Source: Anaeromassilibacillus senegalensis (lineage in GTDB: Bacteria; Bacillota; Clostridia; Oscillospirales; Acutalibacteraceae). From it: DNA of 64,000 bases. Made by a program: the position numbers and the translations under genes. The stretch spans positions 96,403 through 160,402 of the forward strand of contig NZ_LN868535.1 of NCBI RefSeq assembly GCF_001261775.1. The letters run 5' to 3'. Numbering within the stretch: position 1 is the first letter of the stretch; each line of letters opens with the position of its first letter. This document shows, piece by piece, positions 1-10,926 of this stretch. The notes under the pieces were generated by a model. That model made no database searches and was not told where the DNA came from. It worked only from the letters and a program-made list of their open reading frames with translations.

Positions 1-1666
1 TCGATGCATAAACCACGCCACCGATCGGCGTCCAGTTGGCATAACCGGAAAGGTCGATATCATTGCTCAGCTTGTAGTATTTATTTAACCCATTGCGGAT
101 TGCGTTCAGTTCCTCCGGCGTTGTGATGTAAATTGCTTGTTCCCAGGAGGTGCCGTCTCCGCTCACCGGCGGCTCCGAACGCACGGTAAACCCAACAGTG
201 TCCGGCGTGACGCCGTCCGCCGTAATTTCCACCTGTGCGCTTTGATCTGCCTCTGCAAGCTGGTAGCCACCCGGCAGCTTGGAGGAATCCGGCGTCACCT
301 CGACGGAATCGCCGGCCTTGCCTTCTATGGACTGCTTATAAGAACCAACTATCGCGTTTGCATTGCCCTGATCCAGCCACTGCACCGTGACCTCACGGGT
401 AACCTGCTCGTGCTTTTCGCGGACAAGGAAATTCACCGTTTCAGGGTCCGTACCATCTTCTGTAATGGTCACGGCGGCCTTCTGCACCGGGTCCGGCACC
501 AGTTCATAGCCCTCCGGCAGCTTCAAAACGTCGGGATAAACGGTTTGCTCCCCGCCAACCTTGCCTGTCAGCTTCTTCCTATAGGAGCCGACATTGCGGT
601 TGTCCGCCTCGTCGATCCAGTTGATGGTCAGTTCGCGGTCAACCGCGTCAGACACGCGCTTGACGGTAAAGGCAATCTCCGCCGGCTCCGCGGAACCGGT
701 CTCCACATTGAGCTTGATTTTTTCCGACTGGAACGCCGGGTCGTACCGGTAAGCCGTCGGCACGCTTACCATATGGCTGGTCAGCGTCTTTTCCTCCGAA
801 GCAATGACGTCTTCAAAGGTATAGACGGTACGCGCCACTTCCTCGCCGTTTTCCTTGAAAAGCACCGTGACGGAAATGTCCTGCACGGGATCGTCCGGCC
901 CCGGCGTCGGCCGCACGGTGGAGGATGTCCCGTCACCGATGTCCGCGCCCAGCTCTGTCTGCCCGGCCTGTACCACGAAGTTGGCATGGAAATGCTCCGC
1001 CTGATGGTCGTTGCCTACGATTTCCGGAATCCATCCGGCTACGAGGTATTGCACACTGTTCCCTGCCGGCAACGGGTCTTCCGTCGTGTAAGGCTGGTAA
1101 TGGGTCTCCATGAGGTCCAGTGGGACGCCGTCTTCGTCGCATACCAACTGCCAGTCGGGTGTGTCCATCATCCCTTTGTTTTCAAAAAGGAGCACTTTCA
1201 GAATATTCTTCAAATTGTAGGCGTCGGCACACGGAATTTTCCCTTCCTGATAGACACCGCCGTTTTCCCGCATGATCACGTTGCTGATCGTATGATCTTC
1301 AGGGCCCGCGTCCGCAATGCGCAGCACCACCTGCATCGGCAAGCTCCCCGCGTTGGATACCGTCACCGGGCGATACGCCGTTGAACCCGTGTCGCCATCC
1401 TGCAACGTCTGCGCGATCCCCAGCGCTTCTGTTTTCATCTGTTCCAATGTCAGAGGGCGCAGGTTTTTAAATTCCATCGGCTCGGTTCCCGTACCGCCGT
1501 CCCCGGTATCGAGGGAAAGGTCAAATGTGCCCGCCTCAAAATTCATGACCGTGTCGTCCGCGTCGACAAACCAGGCGGCGGTCGCACTGATGACAAGCGT
1601 CAGCACCACCAGAAGCGATATTGCAGAGAGCACGATATGCCTCTGCTTCACAGTTCTCTTATTCAT
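1..1666 (-). CDS. Secreted surface protein with SipW-class signal and tandem adhesin-like modules (3' end outside window)
   Basis: The gene reads leftward out of the window, so only the first 555 residues are seen. The start at 1666 follows a good GAGGAGGT site. The N-terminus is basic (MNKR), then hydrophobic to about residue 30, ending ATAAWFVD and followed by a short stretch rich in F, E, G and D. This is the signature of SipW-processed TasA/camelysin-type proteins. About residues 342-420 and 424-500 are two tandem copies of an ~82-residue module. Each has a WxD near its start, then GSYK or GSYR, a KLPxGYxL motif and a PxTVxFxVR end, resembling MucBP-like adhesin repeats. From about 502 the chain begins a segment (NDIDLSGYANWTPIGG) typical of GLUG-type or repeat-rich surface proteins. 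Likely role is adhesion or matrix contact; this is inferred from architecture only. A promoter candidate (TTTACA, 18 bp, TAAAAT on the minus strand) lies at 1804-1833. Confidence 0.75.
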   Translation of the reverse strand, partial: MNKRTVKQRHIVLSAISLLVVLTLVISATAAWFVDADDTVMNFEAGTFDLSLDTGDGGTGTEPMEFKNLRPLTLEQMKTEALGIAQTLQDGDTGSTAYRPVTVSNAGSLPMQVVLRIADAGPEDHTISNVIMRENGGVYQEGKIPCADAYNLKNILKVLLFENKGMMDTPDWQLVCDEDGVPLDLMETHYQPYTTEDPLPAGNSVQYLVAGWIPEIVGNDHQAEHFHANFVVQAGQTELGADIGDGTSSTVRPTPGPDDPVQDISVTVLFKENGEEVARTVYTFEDVIASEEKTLTSHMVSVPTAYRYDPAFQSEKIKLNVETGSAEPAEIAFTVKRVSDAVDRELTINWIDEADNRNVGSYRKKLTGKVGGEQTVYPDVLKLPEGYELVPDPVQKAAVTITEDGTDPETVNFLVREKHEQVTREVTVQWLDQGNANAIVGSYKQSIEGKAGDSVEVTPDSSKLPGGYQLAEADQSAQVEITADGVTPDTVGFTVRSEPPVSGDGTSWEQAIYITTPEELNAIRNGLNKYYKLSNDIDLSGYANWTPIGGVVYAS

Positions 1667-1803
1667 GTTCTACCTCCTCAAAATCCGGTTGCAGCCGGTA
1701 TTCCCAGCTTTTCCGGCTTCCGTCCCGCGCTGGACGCTTGTCCAAGGGTCATTGGGGAAGATCGTCAGAAAAGTTGATAAAATCATCCATTTATACGATA
1801 TAT

Positions 1804-1833
1804 ATTTTACCATTTTATGGACTGCATTGTAAA
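1804..1833 (-). promoter_or_regulatory. Candidate sigma-A promoter of the surface-protein gene
   Basis: On the minus strand TTTACA (1828-1833) is separated by 18 bp from TAAAAT (1804-1809), about 140 bp upstream of the start codon at 1666. This leaves a long 5' leader with no clear structure. Confidence 0.4.
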
Positions 1834-1920
1834 GGAGGTTTGCGGCAAAAAGCCGCCAATCTTGCCGGTTATATCTGCTTTTTTCTAAAAGAACGGGCGC
1901 GTTGTAACGCAGCCCTACTA

Positions 1921-2183
1921 TTTACTTTCCTACAAGGTAGGACCTGTGGTCAGCTCGCACTTGTGGCAAGGGTCGTTTTTCACCAGACAGGTAATTTCTA
2001 AAATGTGTTTTTCCGCTTTTCTAAAAAGCGGCGGGATCAAAGGGCAGAGCCCTTTGTCGTTCTCCGCAGAGAACGAAATTCTTCTTCCTGAGAAGAGCGA
2101 GTGGGAACGAGTGATAGTGCTGTTTACGAGACAGTGGGCTATCTCTGGCGCTTTTCCTGTTTCCCCAGCGCACGCTGGGAATT
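1921..2183. repeat. Hairpin-chain repeat, copy A
   Basis: Intergenic block made of consecutive small dyads: AAGGTAGGACCTG..., GCTTTTCTAAAAAGC, CAAAGGGCAGAGCCCTTTG, GTTCTCCGCAGAGAAC, CTTCCTGAGAAG, then the constant GAGCGAGTGGGAACGAGTG. The same modules recur in six other intergenic places of this window in either orientation. It carries no credible gene. The left part (1921-2000) matches the 91-bp unit seen at 32976-33201. Confidence 0.85.
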
Positions 2184-2221
2184 AAGGCCACATTGTAAAG
2201 TGGCCTTGAAGAAAAGCAAAC

Positions 2222-2281
2222 GGAAACGCCCTTGAATCTGGCTGTGCATCAACAGGCCATTTTCAAAGGCGTTTCCTTTTT
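2222..2281 (+). terminator. Long hairpin with T-run
   Basis: GGAAACGCC (2222-2230) pairs with GGCGTTTCC (2268-2276), followed by TTTTTAT. The interior contains a second small stem (CTGT/ACAG). It fits a Rho-independent terminator or the 3' end of a small RNA, but no plus-strand gene precedes it, so the transcript it would end is unknown. Confidence 0.5.
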
Positions 2282-2343
2282 ATAGAAAGCTGTTTCCTTG
2301 TACGATTTGGTATCACCATTCCATTTTACAACGGTCCCATCCC

Positions 2344-2583
2344 TTATAAATTCCGTACGATCGCGCGGGCGTGTTCCACCTCTTCCTCTTTGACCAGAAG
2401 CTCCCACAGCATACCGGTCTCGTTCCGCTGAACCGCAGGCGTCCGGACGCTAATCACACCCCTGGTCTGATTCGGCGCGGCGGTCCGGAATTCGATTCCC
2501 TCCGTATTCAATAAGGCTTGCAGGCGAAAAAGCTGATCCCGGTCCACGGTACAATAAACGGTTGTCCATTTCTTATTAAACAT
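2344..2583 (-). CDS. Small DUF2007-like protein, paralogue 1
   Basis: A 79-residue soluble protein. The N-terminal part (MFNKKWTTVYCTVDRDQLFR) leads into a helix (LFRLQALLNTEGIEFRT) and a C-terminal strand-helix. This layout is like the DUF2007 'signal transducing' fold, where a short chain reads VxxxxDxxxAxxxxxxLxxxGI; the family call is tentative. It is about 80% identical to the protein at 3976-4209, and both sit directly downstream of an XRE repressor gene on the same strand. That repeated pairing suggests a two-gene module in which the small protein acts with the regulator. Function unknown. Start chosen at the only ATG, with a GAAGGCG ribosome site. Confidence 0.7.
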   Translation of the reverse strand: MFNKKWTTVYCTVDRDQLFRLQALLNTEGIEFRTAAPNQTRGVISVRTPAVQRNETGMLWELLVKEEEVEHARAIVRNL

Positions 2584-2655
2584 ATTCTTCGCCTTCTTCT
2601 AAATAATAAAAAATCATTATATTCTCATTAAGCTTATTTGCTAAATTGAAAATGC

Positions 2656-3009
2656 CTATTTAATCCCAAATGACTTTTTATATTCATCCAGAGAGGTTAT
2701 AAACGCTCTTACTGCTATTAACTCTGCTTCGTCCATTTGCTCAACATCAGAGATTATTTTCCGTTGTATGGGAGTCAATTCCCTGGCCTTGCTTTGTTGT
2801 TTCATTTTAGGATCACTCCCATCAAGTATCCATTTAATGGAATACCCATAACGTTCCTCAATAAGTGTAGCTGTTGAATTAGATAATCCACTTTCGCCTT
2901 TAAGTAGCTTAGAGATATAGCTCTCAGTAACATTTATACTTTTAGCAAACTCTTTTTGCTTTAATCCATTTTCTGAAATAATCAGTCGAATTCTGTCTGA
3001 CAAATTCAT
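2656..3009 (-). CDS. XRE-family transcriptional regulator
   Basis: 117 residues. The helix-turn-helix covers about residues 5-60 (GLKQKEFAKSINVTESYISK is the HTH core), followed by a KWILDGSD motif often seen after the HTH in phage-type repressors and by a 50-residue charged helical tail that may serve for dimerisation. It is transcribed away from the small gene at 3132, and the 120 bp between them hold three 15-bp direct repeats around a strong promoter (3045-3110). The most likely role is repression of that divergent gene and of itself. Base composition is clearly more AT-rich than the flanking core genes, consistent with acquisition by transfer. Confidence 0.8.
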   Translation of the reverse strand: MNLSDRIRLIISENGLKQKEFAKSINVTESYISKLLKGESGLSNSTATLIEERYGYSIKWILDGSDPKMKQQSKARELTPIQRKIISDVEQMDEAELIAVRAFITSLDEYKKSFGIK

Positions 3010-3044
3010 TTTCCCACCTCGTTTGATTTATCATAACAAATAGA

Positions 3045-3110
3045 ATGTAGCAAGTCAAGTTGAGAGCATTGACAATGTAGTAACTCAATGATATTATGTA
3101 GTTAGTCAAG
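3045..3110 (+). promoter_or_regulatory. Promoter with three direct-repeat operators
   Basis: A perfect -35 TTGACA (3069-3074) and -10 TATTAT (3092-3097) with 17-bp spacing face the gene at 3132. Three copies of ATGTAGNWANTCAAK lie at 3045-3059, 3075-3089 and 3096-3110: upstream, inside the spacer and over the -10/start. This is the arrangement expected for repression by the divergent XRE protein. Confidence 0.7.
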
Positions 3111-3131
3111 ATAAAAATGGAGGTGTTCAAT

Positions 3132-3305
3132 ATGATGAATAACAATTGTAAAGATGAAATCATCCGTTTTGTGATGAATTCGTCAGATTCGGATAATTTC
3201 ATTATTGCAACGTTCATTGCAGGTATGCAAGCAACGAAAAGTGTAAGCTCTAATAAAAACGATGATGATCAGCCTTGTAATCCACCGGAACATTGCTCTG
3301 CATAA
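3132..3305 (+). CDS. Small hypothetical protein under XRE control
   Basis: 57 residues starting at the ATG at 3132, which is placed correctly behind GGAGGTG (an upstream ATG at 3117 lacks a site). The chain starts MMNNNCKDEIIRFVMNSSDSD, has a short non-polar helix (FIIATFIAGMQ) and a polar, Cys-containing tail. No family is recognised. It is the first gene from the operator-controlled promoter at 3069-3097, so it should be induced when the repressor at 2656-3009 leaves the DNA. It could be a small effector or a toxin-like peptide; nothing in the sequence decides this. Confidence 0.5.
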   Translation: MMNNNCKDEIIRFVMNSSDSDNFIIATFIAGMQATKSVSSNKNDDDQPCNPPEHCSA

Positions 3306-3466
3306 AAGGCCTATTCTGTACAGACAAGCTGTTACCACAGTTCTCCCCCGCAACAAGCAAACAGGAGTTCAGATGACTAATCAGCACCATGAATCCTCTT
3401 AAATTTGTATATAATAAGCTATGAATTACAACCGCAAACACCAACATAAAAGCTGAAGGAAAAACT

Positions 3467-3874
3467 ATGTTTGAATTAAAAAAAGTTTTTTTATCTCAAA
3501 AATATCAAGATTTAGCTAAAAACAAACTGCAAGAGCAATTTGGAATTGATTGGGAACCATTCGTCAACGACATCTTTAAAGTTGTAGGATATCCGGAAGC
3601 ATCTAAACCCTATGTTCTCATATTAAATCGATTCGTCCAGGAACGCTTCGTGAGAAAAGAATGGTATGAATACTATTCTGATCAATGGCATTTTGTTGGC
3701 TATTTAACGCGCGAACAGTGTTTACAATTGTATGGGGAAATCAAGGGAGATGACAGCTTTAAACGGTATGGCAAAAACGTGCGGAATAATGATGATAAAC
3801 AAGCTGAAAAGGCCTGTCGCTGTTTTTTAGATGAACACCTTACATTATATCGAAGCTTCAATCTTAATAAATAA
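3467..3874 (+). CDS. Hypothetical protein, 135 residues
   Basis: Soluble, mixed alpha/beta, rich in aromatic and charged residues (WEPFVND, RKEWYEYYSDQWHFVGYL). No motif of a known family is seen. AT-rich codon use matches the neighbouring XRE island rather than the core genes. A candidate -10 TATAAT lies at 3410-3415, and a strong terminator follows at 3895-3957, so it is probably a single-gene transcript. It may be cargo of the same acquired island. Confidence 0.6.
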   Translation: MFELKKVFLSQKYQDLAKNKLQEQFGIDWEPFVNDIFKVVGYPEASKPYVLILNRFVQERFVRKEWYEYYSDQWHFVGYLTREQCLQLYGEIKGDDSFKRYGKNVRNNDDKQAEKACRCFLDEHLTLYRSFNLNK

Positions 3875-3894
3875 TTCTCTTTGTTTTTCCCAAA

Positions 3895-3957
3895 CAAAAA
3901 ACAGAACGTATCGTTTAGAATCTTTACAATTCTATGATACGTTCTGTTTTATTTTTT
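3895..3957 (+). terminator. Rho-independent terminator
   Basis: AACAGAACGTATC (3900-3912) and GATACGTTCTGTT (3936-3948) form a 13-bp stem followed by TTATTTTTT. Ends the 3467-3874 transcript. Confidence 0.85.
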
Positions 3958-3975
3958 ATAAATCCAGTATGGGAC

Positions 3976-4209
3976 CTATCGTATGATTGTGTAGGCCCGC
4001 TCCGCGTCCTCTTTCCTGACCAGAAGTTCCCACAGCATACCGGTCTCGTCCCGCTGAACCGCAGGCGTCCGGACGCTAATCACACCCCTGGTCTGATTCG
4101 GGGCGGCGGTTCGGAAGTCGATTCCCTCCGCGTTCAATAAGGCTTGCAGGCGGAAAAGCTGATCCCGATCCACGGTGCTAAAAACGGTTGTCCATTTCTT
4201 TTTAAACAT
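3976..4209 (-). CDS. Small DUF2007-like protein, paralogue 2
   Basis: 77 residues from the ATG at 4209, which has AGGTGG at the right distance; an in-frame GTG at 4218 overlaps that site and is less likely. Close paralogue of 2344-2583: the blocks VDRDQLFRLQALLN, FRTAAPNQTRGVISVRTPAV and ETGMLWELLV are shared nearly word for word. It starts 15 bp after the stop of the XRE gene 4225-4458, so the two are co-transcribed. The conserved coupling to a repressor suggests a regulatory or sensing partner. Function unknown. Confidence 0.7.
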   Translation of the reverse strand: MFKKKWTTVFSTVDRDQLFRLQALLNAEGIDFRTAAPNQTRGVISVRTPAVQRDETGMLWELLVRKEDAERAYTIIR

Positions 4210-4224
4210 ATTTTCCACCTGCCT

Positions 4225-4458
4225 TTATTTTTCTTTTCGCGGGTAAGGCTTCTTTTCATCCGTGCGGTCAAGCAGATAATCCACACTCGTATTCCAAAAG
4301 TCAGCAATACCGGACAGCACTTCAATGGGAATTTCCCTTATGTTGTTTTCATAATTGCTGTAGGCACTTCGTGTCAAGTTTAAAAAATCTGCCAGCTCCT
4401 GTTGTGTCTTATCGTTATCTACCCGTAAAATTTTAATTTTATCATATTTCACTTTCAT
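4225..4458 (-). CDS. XRE-family transcriptional regulator
   Basis: 77 residues if it starts at the ATG at 4458 (MKVKYDKIKILRVDNDKTQQ), the usual beginning of short XRE proteins; a longer frame to 4509 would run through the operator region. HTH core: ELADFLNLTRSAYSNYENN, then the FWNTSVDYLLDRTDEKK tail found in many Firmicutes Cro/CI-like regulators. First gene of an operon with 3976-4209. It faces the Cys-rich gene at 4540 across a region with two matching palindromes (4478-4522) that are its probable operators. Confidence 0.8.
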   Translation of the reverse strand: MKVKYDKIKILRVDNDKTQQELADFLNLTRSAYSNYENNIREIPIEVLSGIADFWNTSVDYLLDRTDEKKPYPRKEK

Positions 4459-4477
4459 CACCACGACAAGTATATCT

Positions 4478-4522
4478 GACACAAATTGTGTAATTGACTT
4501 ATGACACAATTTGTGTCATAAT
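4478..4522 (+). promoter_or_regulatory. Divergent promoter with two palindromic operators
   Basis: ACACAAATTGTGT (4479-4491) and a larger palindrome at 4499-4521 with 11-bp arms around one central T (core ACACAATTTGTGT) share the same half-site. TTGACT (4494-4499) and CATAAT (4517-4522), spaced 17 bp, drive the gene at 4540; the second palindrome fills the spacer. A protein bound there would block RNA polymerase. The likely ligand is the XRE protein 4225-4458. Confidence 0.7.
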
Positions 4523-4539
4523 ATACAAGAGGTGATTAT

Positions 4540-4767
4540 ATGGATGCCGACTGCAAACAAACCTGTCAAAATTGTGGGTTTTATCGGCAACATTATATTT
4601 GGAGCAGGAGATTCCAGTCCATTTACTTTGGACACTGTGTTCATCCTCCTCGTATACGGCATTGCCGTCCAACTATGAAGGCCTGCCCCAAATGGATTCC
4701 GCAGGACGAAACTTACGTTAAAAATTATATCCCGCAAACGCAAAAAGAGCCGGACACAGAATCATGA
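4540..4767 (+). CDS. Small cysteine-rich protein
   Basis: 75 residues starting at an ATG behind AGAGGTG. Six cysteines: a CKQTCQNC cluster at 5-12, then HC at 33, HC at 42 and AC at 49. The spacing CxxxCxxC with later HC pairs suggests a zinc or iron-sulphur site, but no named family is recognised. It is controlled by the palindromic operators upstream. The stop codon lies inside the stem of the terminator that follows, so translation could disturb termination. Confidence 0.55.
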   Translation: MDADCKQTCQNCGFYRQHYIWSRRFQSIYFGHCVHPPRIRHCRPTMKACPKWIPQDETYVKNYIPQTQKEPDTES

Positions 4768-4786
4768 TTCTGTGTCCGGCCTTTTT
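4749..4786. terminator. Strong bidirectional terminator
   Basis: A 16-bp perfect stem, GCCGGACACAGAATCA (4749-4764) pairing with its complement to 4780, then CTTTTTATTT. It serves the gene at 4540 on the plus strand; it lies just downstream of ppdK, which arrives on the other strand. Confidence 0.85.
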
Positions 4787-4836
4787 ATTTCCGCGCGCTG
4801 TTTGACAACGCGGCTATTTTACAGGAAATTTTGCGC

Positions 4837-7470
<2,634 letters not shown>

Positions 7471-7800
7471 TGAACAATACCTCCTAATAAAATTGAATAG
7501 ACGAGCACAGGTCACTCTGTCACAAACTTATTTGCTCAACCTGTATTATAGCAAATTAGCCGTTCAATTGCCAGTTCTTTTTCAATAAAACCAACCGATA
7601 ATTGCAAATTTTCCGCGGGAATTCAGATGAACTTTCACAAAACGCCGGGCAAAACGGAATTAGCGCTTGAAAAATCCTGTACATATGAGATAATAGGCAT
7701 AGTATCCGGATGTGCGTCCTGCCGTCCGGCCGTTCGTATTTTCAAGGCCGCCCGCCGGGCCGGCCTTTTCAGAAAAGTTGAAAATAAAAATAGTCTTTAT

Positions 7801-8003
7801 TGTCGCTTTTATCAAAGCGACGTATCCCCGGCGAAGGCCGGGGAACAGAGAAATACCTCAGAGCCAGTTTTCTGTCTCGTAAACAGCCATATCACTCGTT
7901 CCCACTCGCTCTTTTCCGGAACAAGAGTCCCGCTCCTTGCGAGGAGCGGCAAAGGGCGCCGCCCTTTGATCCCGCCGCTTTTCAGAAAAGTGGGAAAACA
8001 CAT
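7801..8003. repeat. Hairpin-chain repeat, copy B (long form, inverted)
   Basis: One of the two longest copies. In plus-strand order: GTCGCTTTTATCAAAGCGAC hairpin, CCCCGGCGAAGGCCGGGG hairpin, then CTCGTAAACAG, ATCACTCGTTCCCACTCGCTC, GCTCCTTGCGAGGAGC, CAAAGGGCGCCGCCCTTTG and the CTTTTCAGAAAAG stem. The GCTCCTTGCGAGGAGC stem replaces the GTTCTCCGCAGAGAAC stem of other copies, a change that keeps pairing. The rest of 7471-8046 shows only the ppdK upstream region and no gene. Confidence 0.85.
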
Positions 8004-8046
8004 TATTTTACTTTAAACCTTATTAAATTACCGGAGGGTTTTGCCT

Positions 8047-9024
8047 ATGCCAGAGCAGACCTGCGCCGTCGTCCTCGCAGCGGGCGAGGGAAAGCGCATG
8101 AAATCCAACCATCCAAAGGTCCTCTCCGAGGTGCTTTTCAAGCCCATGCTGCAATGGGTACTCGACGCCGCGGAGGGCGCGGGCGTTTCCAGCGTATGCG
8201 TCGTGGCGGGCCACCTGCATGAGCAGGTGGAGCGCTATCTGGAAGCAGCGCAAAAGCCGGACGGCCCCGCGCTGTGCCACGTTCTGCAAACGGAACGCCG
8301 CGGCACGGGCCACGCCGTGATGATGGCGGAGCCATTCCTGCGCGCGCAGGGCGGCGACCACACGCTGATTTTGAACGGCGACGCGCCGTTTGTCAGCGAA
8401 GCGGTCATTCGCGCCGCGCTGGAAAACCACCTGCAAAACGACAGCGCTGTTACGGTCATCACCGCGGAGCTGGACGACCCGGCCGGCTACGGCCGCATTG
8501 TGCGCGACCCGGCAAACGGCCAGGTGCGCGCCATCGTGGAGCACAAGGACGCGGACGAAGCCACCCTGACGGTGCGGGAAATCAACTCCGGCGCGTACTG
8601 GTTCCGCACGGAGAACCTGCTCTCCATCCTGGGCTGTCTCAGCAGCGACAACGCGCAGCACGAATATTACCTGACCGACGCGGTGCGTCTGTTAATTGAA
8701 CAGAATAAACGGGCGGGCGCCTTTATCGCCGCCGATCCGGACGCGGTACTGGGCGCAAACGACTGCCTGCAGCTGCACTCCCTGAACGAGATCGCCAGGG
8801 AGCGGATTTTGCGCGCCCATATGCTGGAAGGCGTGGAAATCCCCTGCACGGACGGGGTCATCATCGGGCCGGACGTCAAAATCGGACGCTCCACCCGCAT
8901 CCTGCCGAACACCATTTTGCGCGGAAGCTCCTGCGTCGGCGCAGACTGCGTCATCGGGCCGTGCACAATGCTGACCGACCGCACCGTTCCGGATGGAACC
9001 AGCCTTCCTTTTACGCAGCAATAA
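8047..9024 (+). CDS. glmU: GlmU-like UDP-N-acetylglucosamine pyrophosphorylase, truncated at the C-terminal domain
   Basis: 325 residues against about 450-460 for full GlmU. The uridylyltransferase half is intact: LAAGEGKRM nucleotide loop, RRGTGHAV, NGDAPF (usual GDxPL), YGRIV, EHKDA and EINSGAY. The left-handed beta-helix begins (IIGPDVKIGRSTRILPNT) but stops after about four rungs, so the acetyltransferase active site is absent. It should make UDP-GlcNAc from GlcNAc-1-P and UTP, while the acetylation of glucosamine-1-P must be done by another enzyme. First gene of the classical glmU-prs-pth-mfd block. ATG at 8047 lies 8 nt after GGAGGG; a TTG at 8041 is too close to it. The stop is clean, with no downstream frame continuing the domain. 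Confidence 0.85.
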   Translation: MPEQTCAVVLAAGEGKRMKSNHPKVLSEVLFKPMLQWVLDAAEGAGVSSVCVVAGHLHEQVERYLEAAQKPDGPALCHVLQTERRGTGHAVMMAEPFLRAQGGDHTLILNGDAPFVSEAVIRAALENHLQNDSAVTVITAELDDPAGYGRIVRDPANGQVRAIVEHKDADEATLTVREINSGAYWFRTENLLSILGCLSSDNAQHEYYLTDAVRLLIEQNKRAGAFIAADPDAVLGANDCLQLHSLNEIARERILRAHMLEGVEIPCTDGVIIGPDVKIGRSTRILPNTILRGSSCVGADCVIGPCTMLTDRTVPDGTSLPFTQQ

Positions 9025-9134
9025 TTTTACTTATTTATTTGCCAATCCGGCCGCAGCGCCTTTGATTTGGGAAGCTGCCCCAGGGGTTACCCGGGGGTGA
9101 TAGAGTTAACACAAAATATAGGGGGAACGCAAAC

Positions 9135-10091
<957 letters not shown>

Positions 10092-10222
10092 TCCGGCGGC
10101 TCCATATACTGCAAATCAAACAGATCCACGGGCGGGGTAGCATTGCTATCCCGCCTGCTTCTTCTGTAAAAAGAAAACGACCGTTTTCCCCTATTTTCGA
10201 TGTACGGCAAAGGAGCATCCCC

Positions 10223-10831
10223 ATGTTTAAAAATCTATTCAAACGGCCCGCGGCTGCGGCCGGTCCGGTGGAATACCTGATCGTCGGCCTGGGCAACCCC
10301 GGCAGCAAATACGAGGGCACGCGGCACAACGCAGGGTTTATGGCGGTGGACCACATCGCGGAACAGGCCGGCGTCAAGATCGACCGCCTCAAATTCAAGG
10401 GCCTGTGCGCCCGCGCCACCGTCGGCGGCAAAAGTGTATTGCTGCTCAAGCCTTCCACCTTTATGAACCTCTCCGGCCAGAGCGTACAGGAGGCCATGCA
10501 GTTCTACAAGCTCCCGGCGGAACACGTCATTGTCCTGTTTGACGACATCTCCCTGCCGGTCGGACGCATACGCATCCGAATGAAGGGCAGCGACGGCGGG
10601 CATAACGGCATGAAAAACATCATATATTTGAGCGGAAAAGACACGTTTCCCCGCATCAAGCTGGGCGTGGGCGCGAAACCAAGCCCGGAGTGGGATCTCG
10701 CCGATTGGGTGCTGAGCCGCTTCACCGGCAAGGAGATGGAGCTGCTCTCCGAGGTGTTCGCGCACGCGGCGGACGCCGCCGGGCTGCTGGTCAACGGGAA
10801 CGGCACGGAGGCGATGAACCGGTTCAACTGA
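10223..10831 (+). CDS. pth: Peptidyl-tRNA hydrolase
   Basis: 202 residues from the ATG at 10223, preceded by AAAGGAG. Releases peptides from stalled peptidyl-tRNA. Motifs: VGLGNPGSKYEGTRHNAGF with catalytic His at 35, TFMNLSGQSV, FDDISLPVGRIR with the conserved Asp, and GSDGGHNGMKN. An extra 15 residues (MFKNLFKRPAAAAGP) precede the family's usual start and may be disordered. The long frame running upstream of 10223 overlaps prs and is not used. Confidence 0.95.
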   Translation: MFKNLFKRPAAAAGPVEYLIVGLGNPGSKYEGTRHNAGFMAVDHIAEQAGVKIDRLKFKGLCARATVGGKSVLLLKPSTFMNLSGQSVQEAMQFYKLPAEHVIVLFDDISLPVGRIRIRMKGSDGGHNGMKNIIYLSGKDTFPRIKLGVGAKPSPEWDLADWVLSRFTGKEMELLSEVFAHAADAAGLLVNGNGTEAMNRFN

Positions 10832-10926
10832 CCGATTCTCCCCAGAGCTATAAGACGCATCGTATATCTGCCTATTAATATAACAAATTGTAAATCTTTT
10901 TGAAACGCTATGACGGGGAACAACTT

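Noticed and set aside
137..1384. A 415-residue plus-strand frame at the left end
   Set aside because: Antisense to the partial surface-protein gene, which has the better start, signal peptide and repeated modules.
2003..2183. Treating hairpin-chain repeats as insertion sequences
   Set aside because: No transposase frame, terminal inverted repeat or target-site duplication could be seen around any copy.
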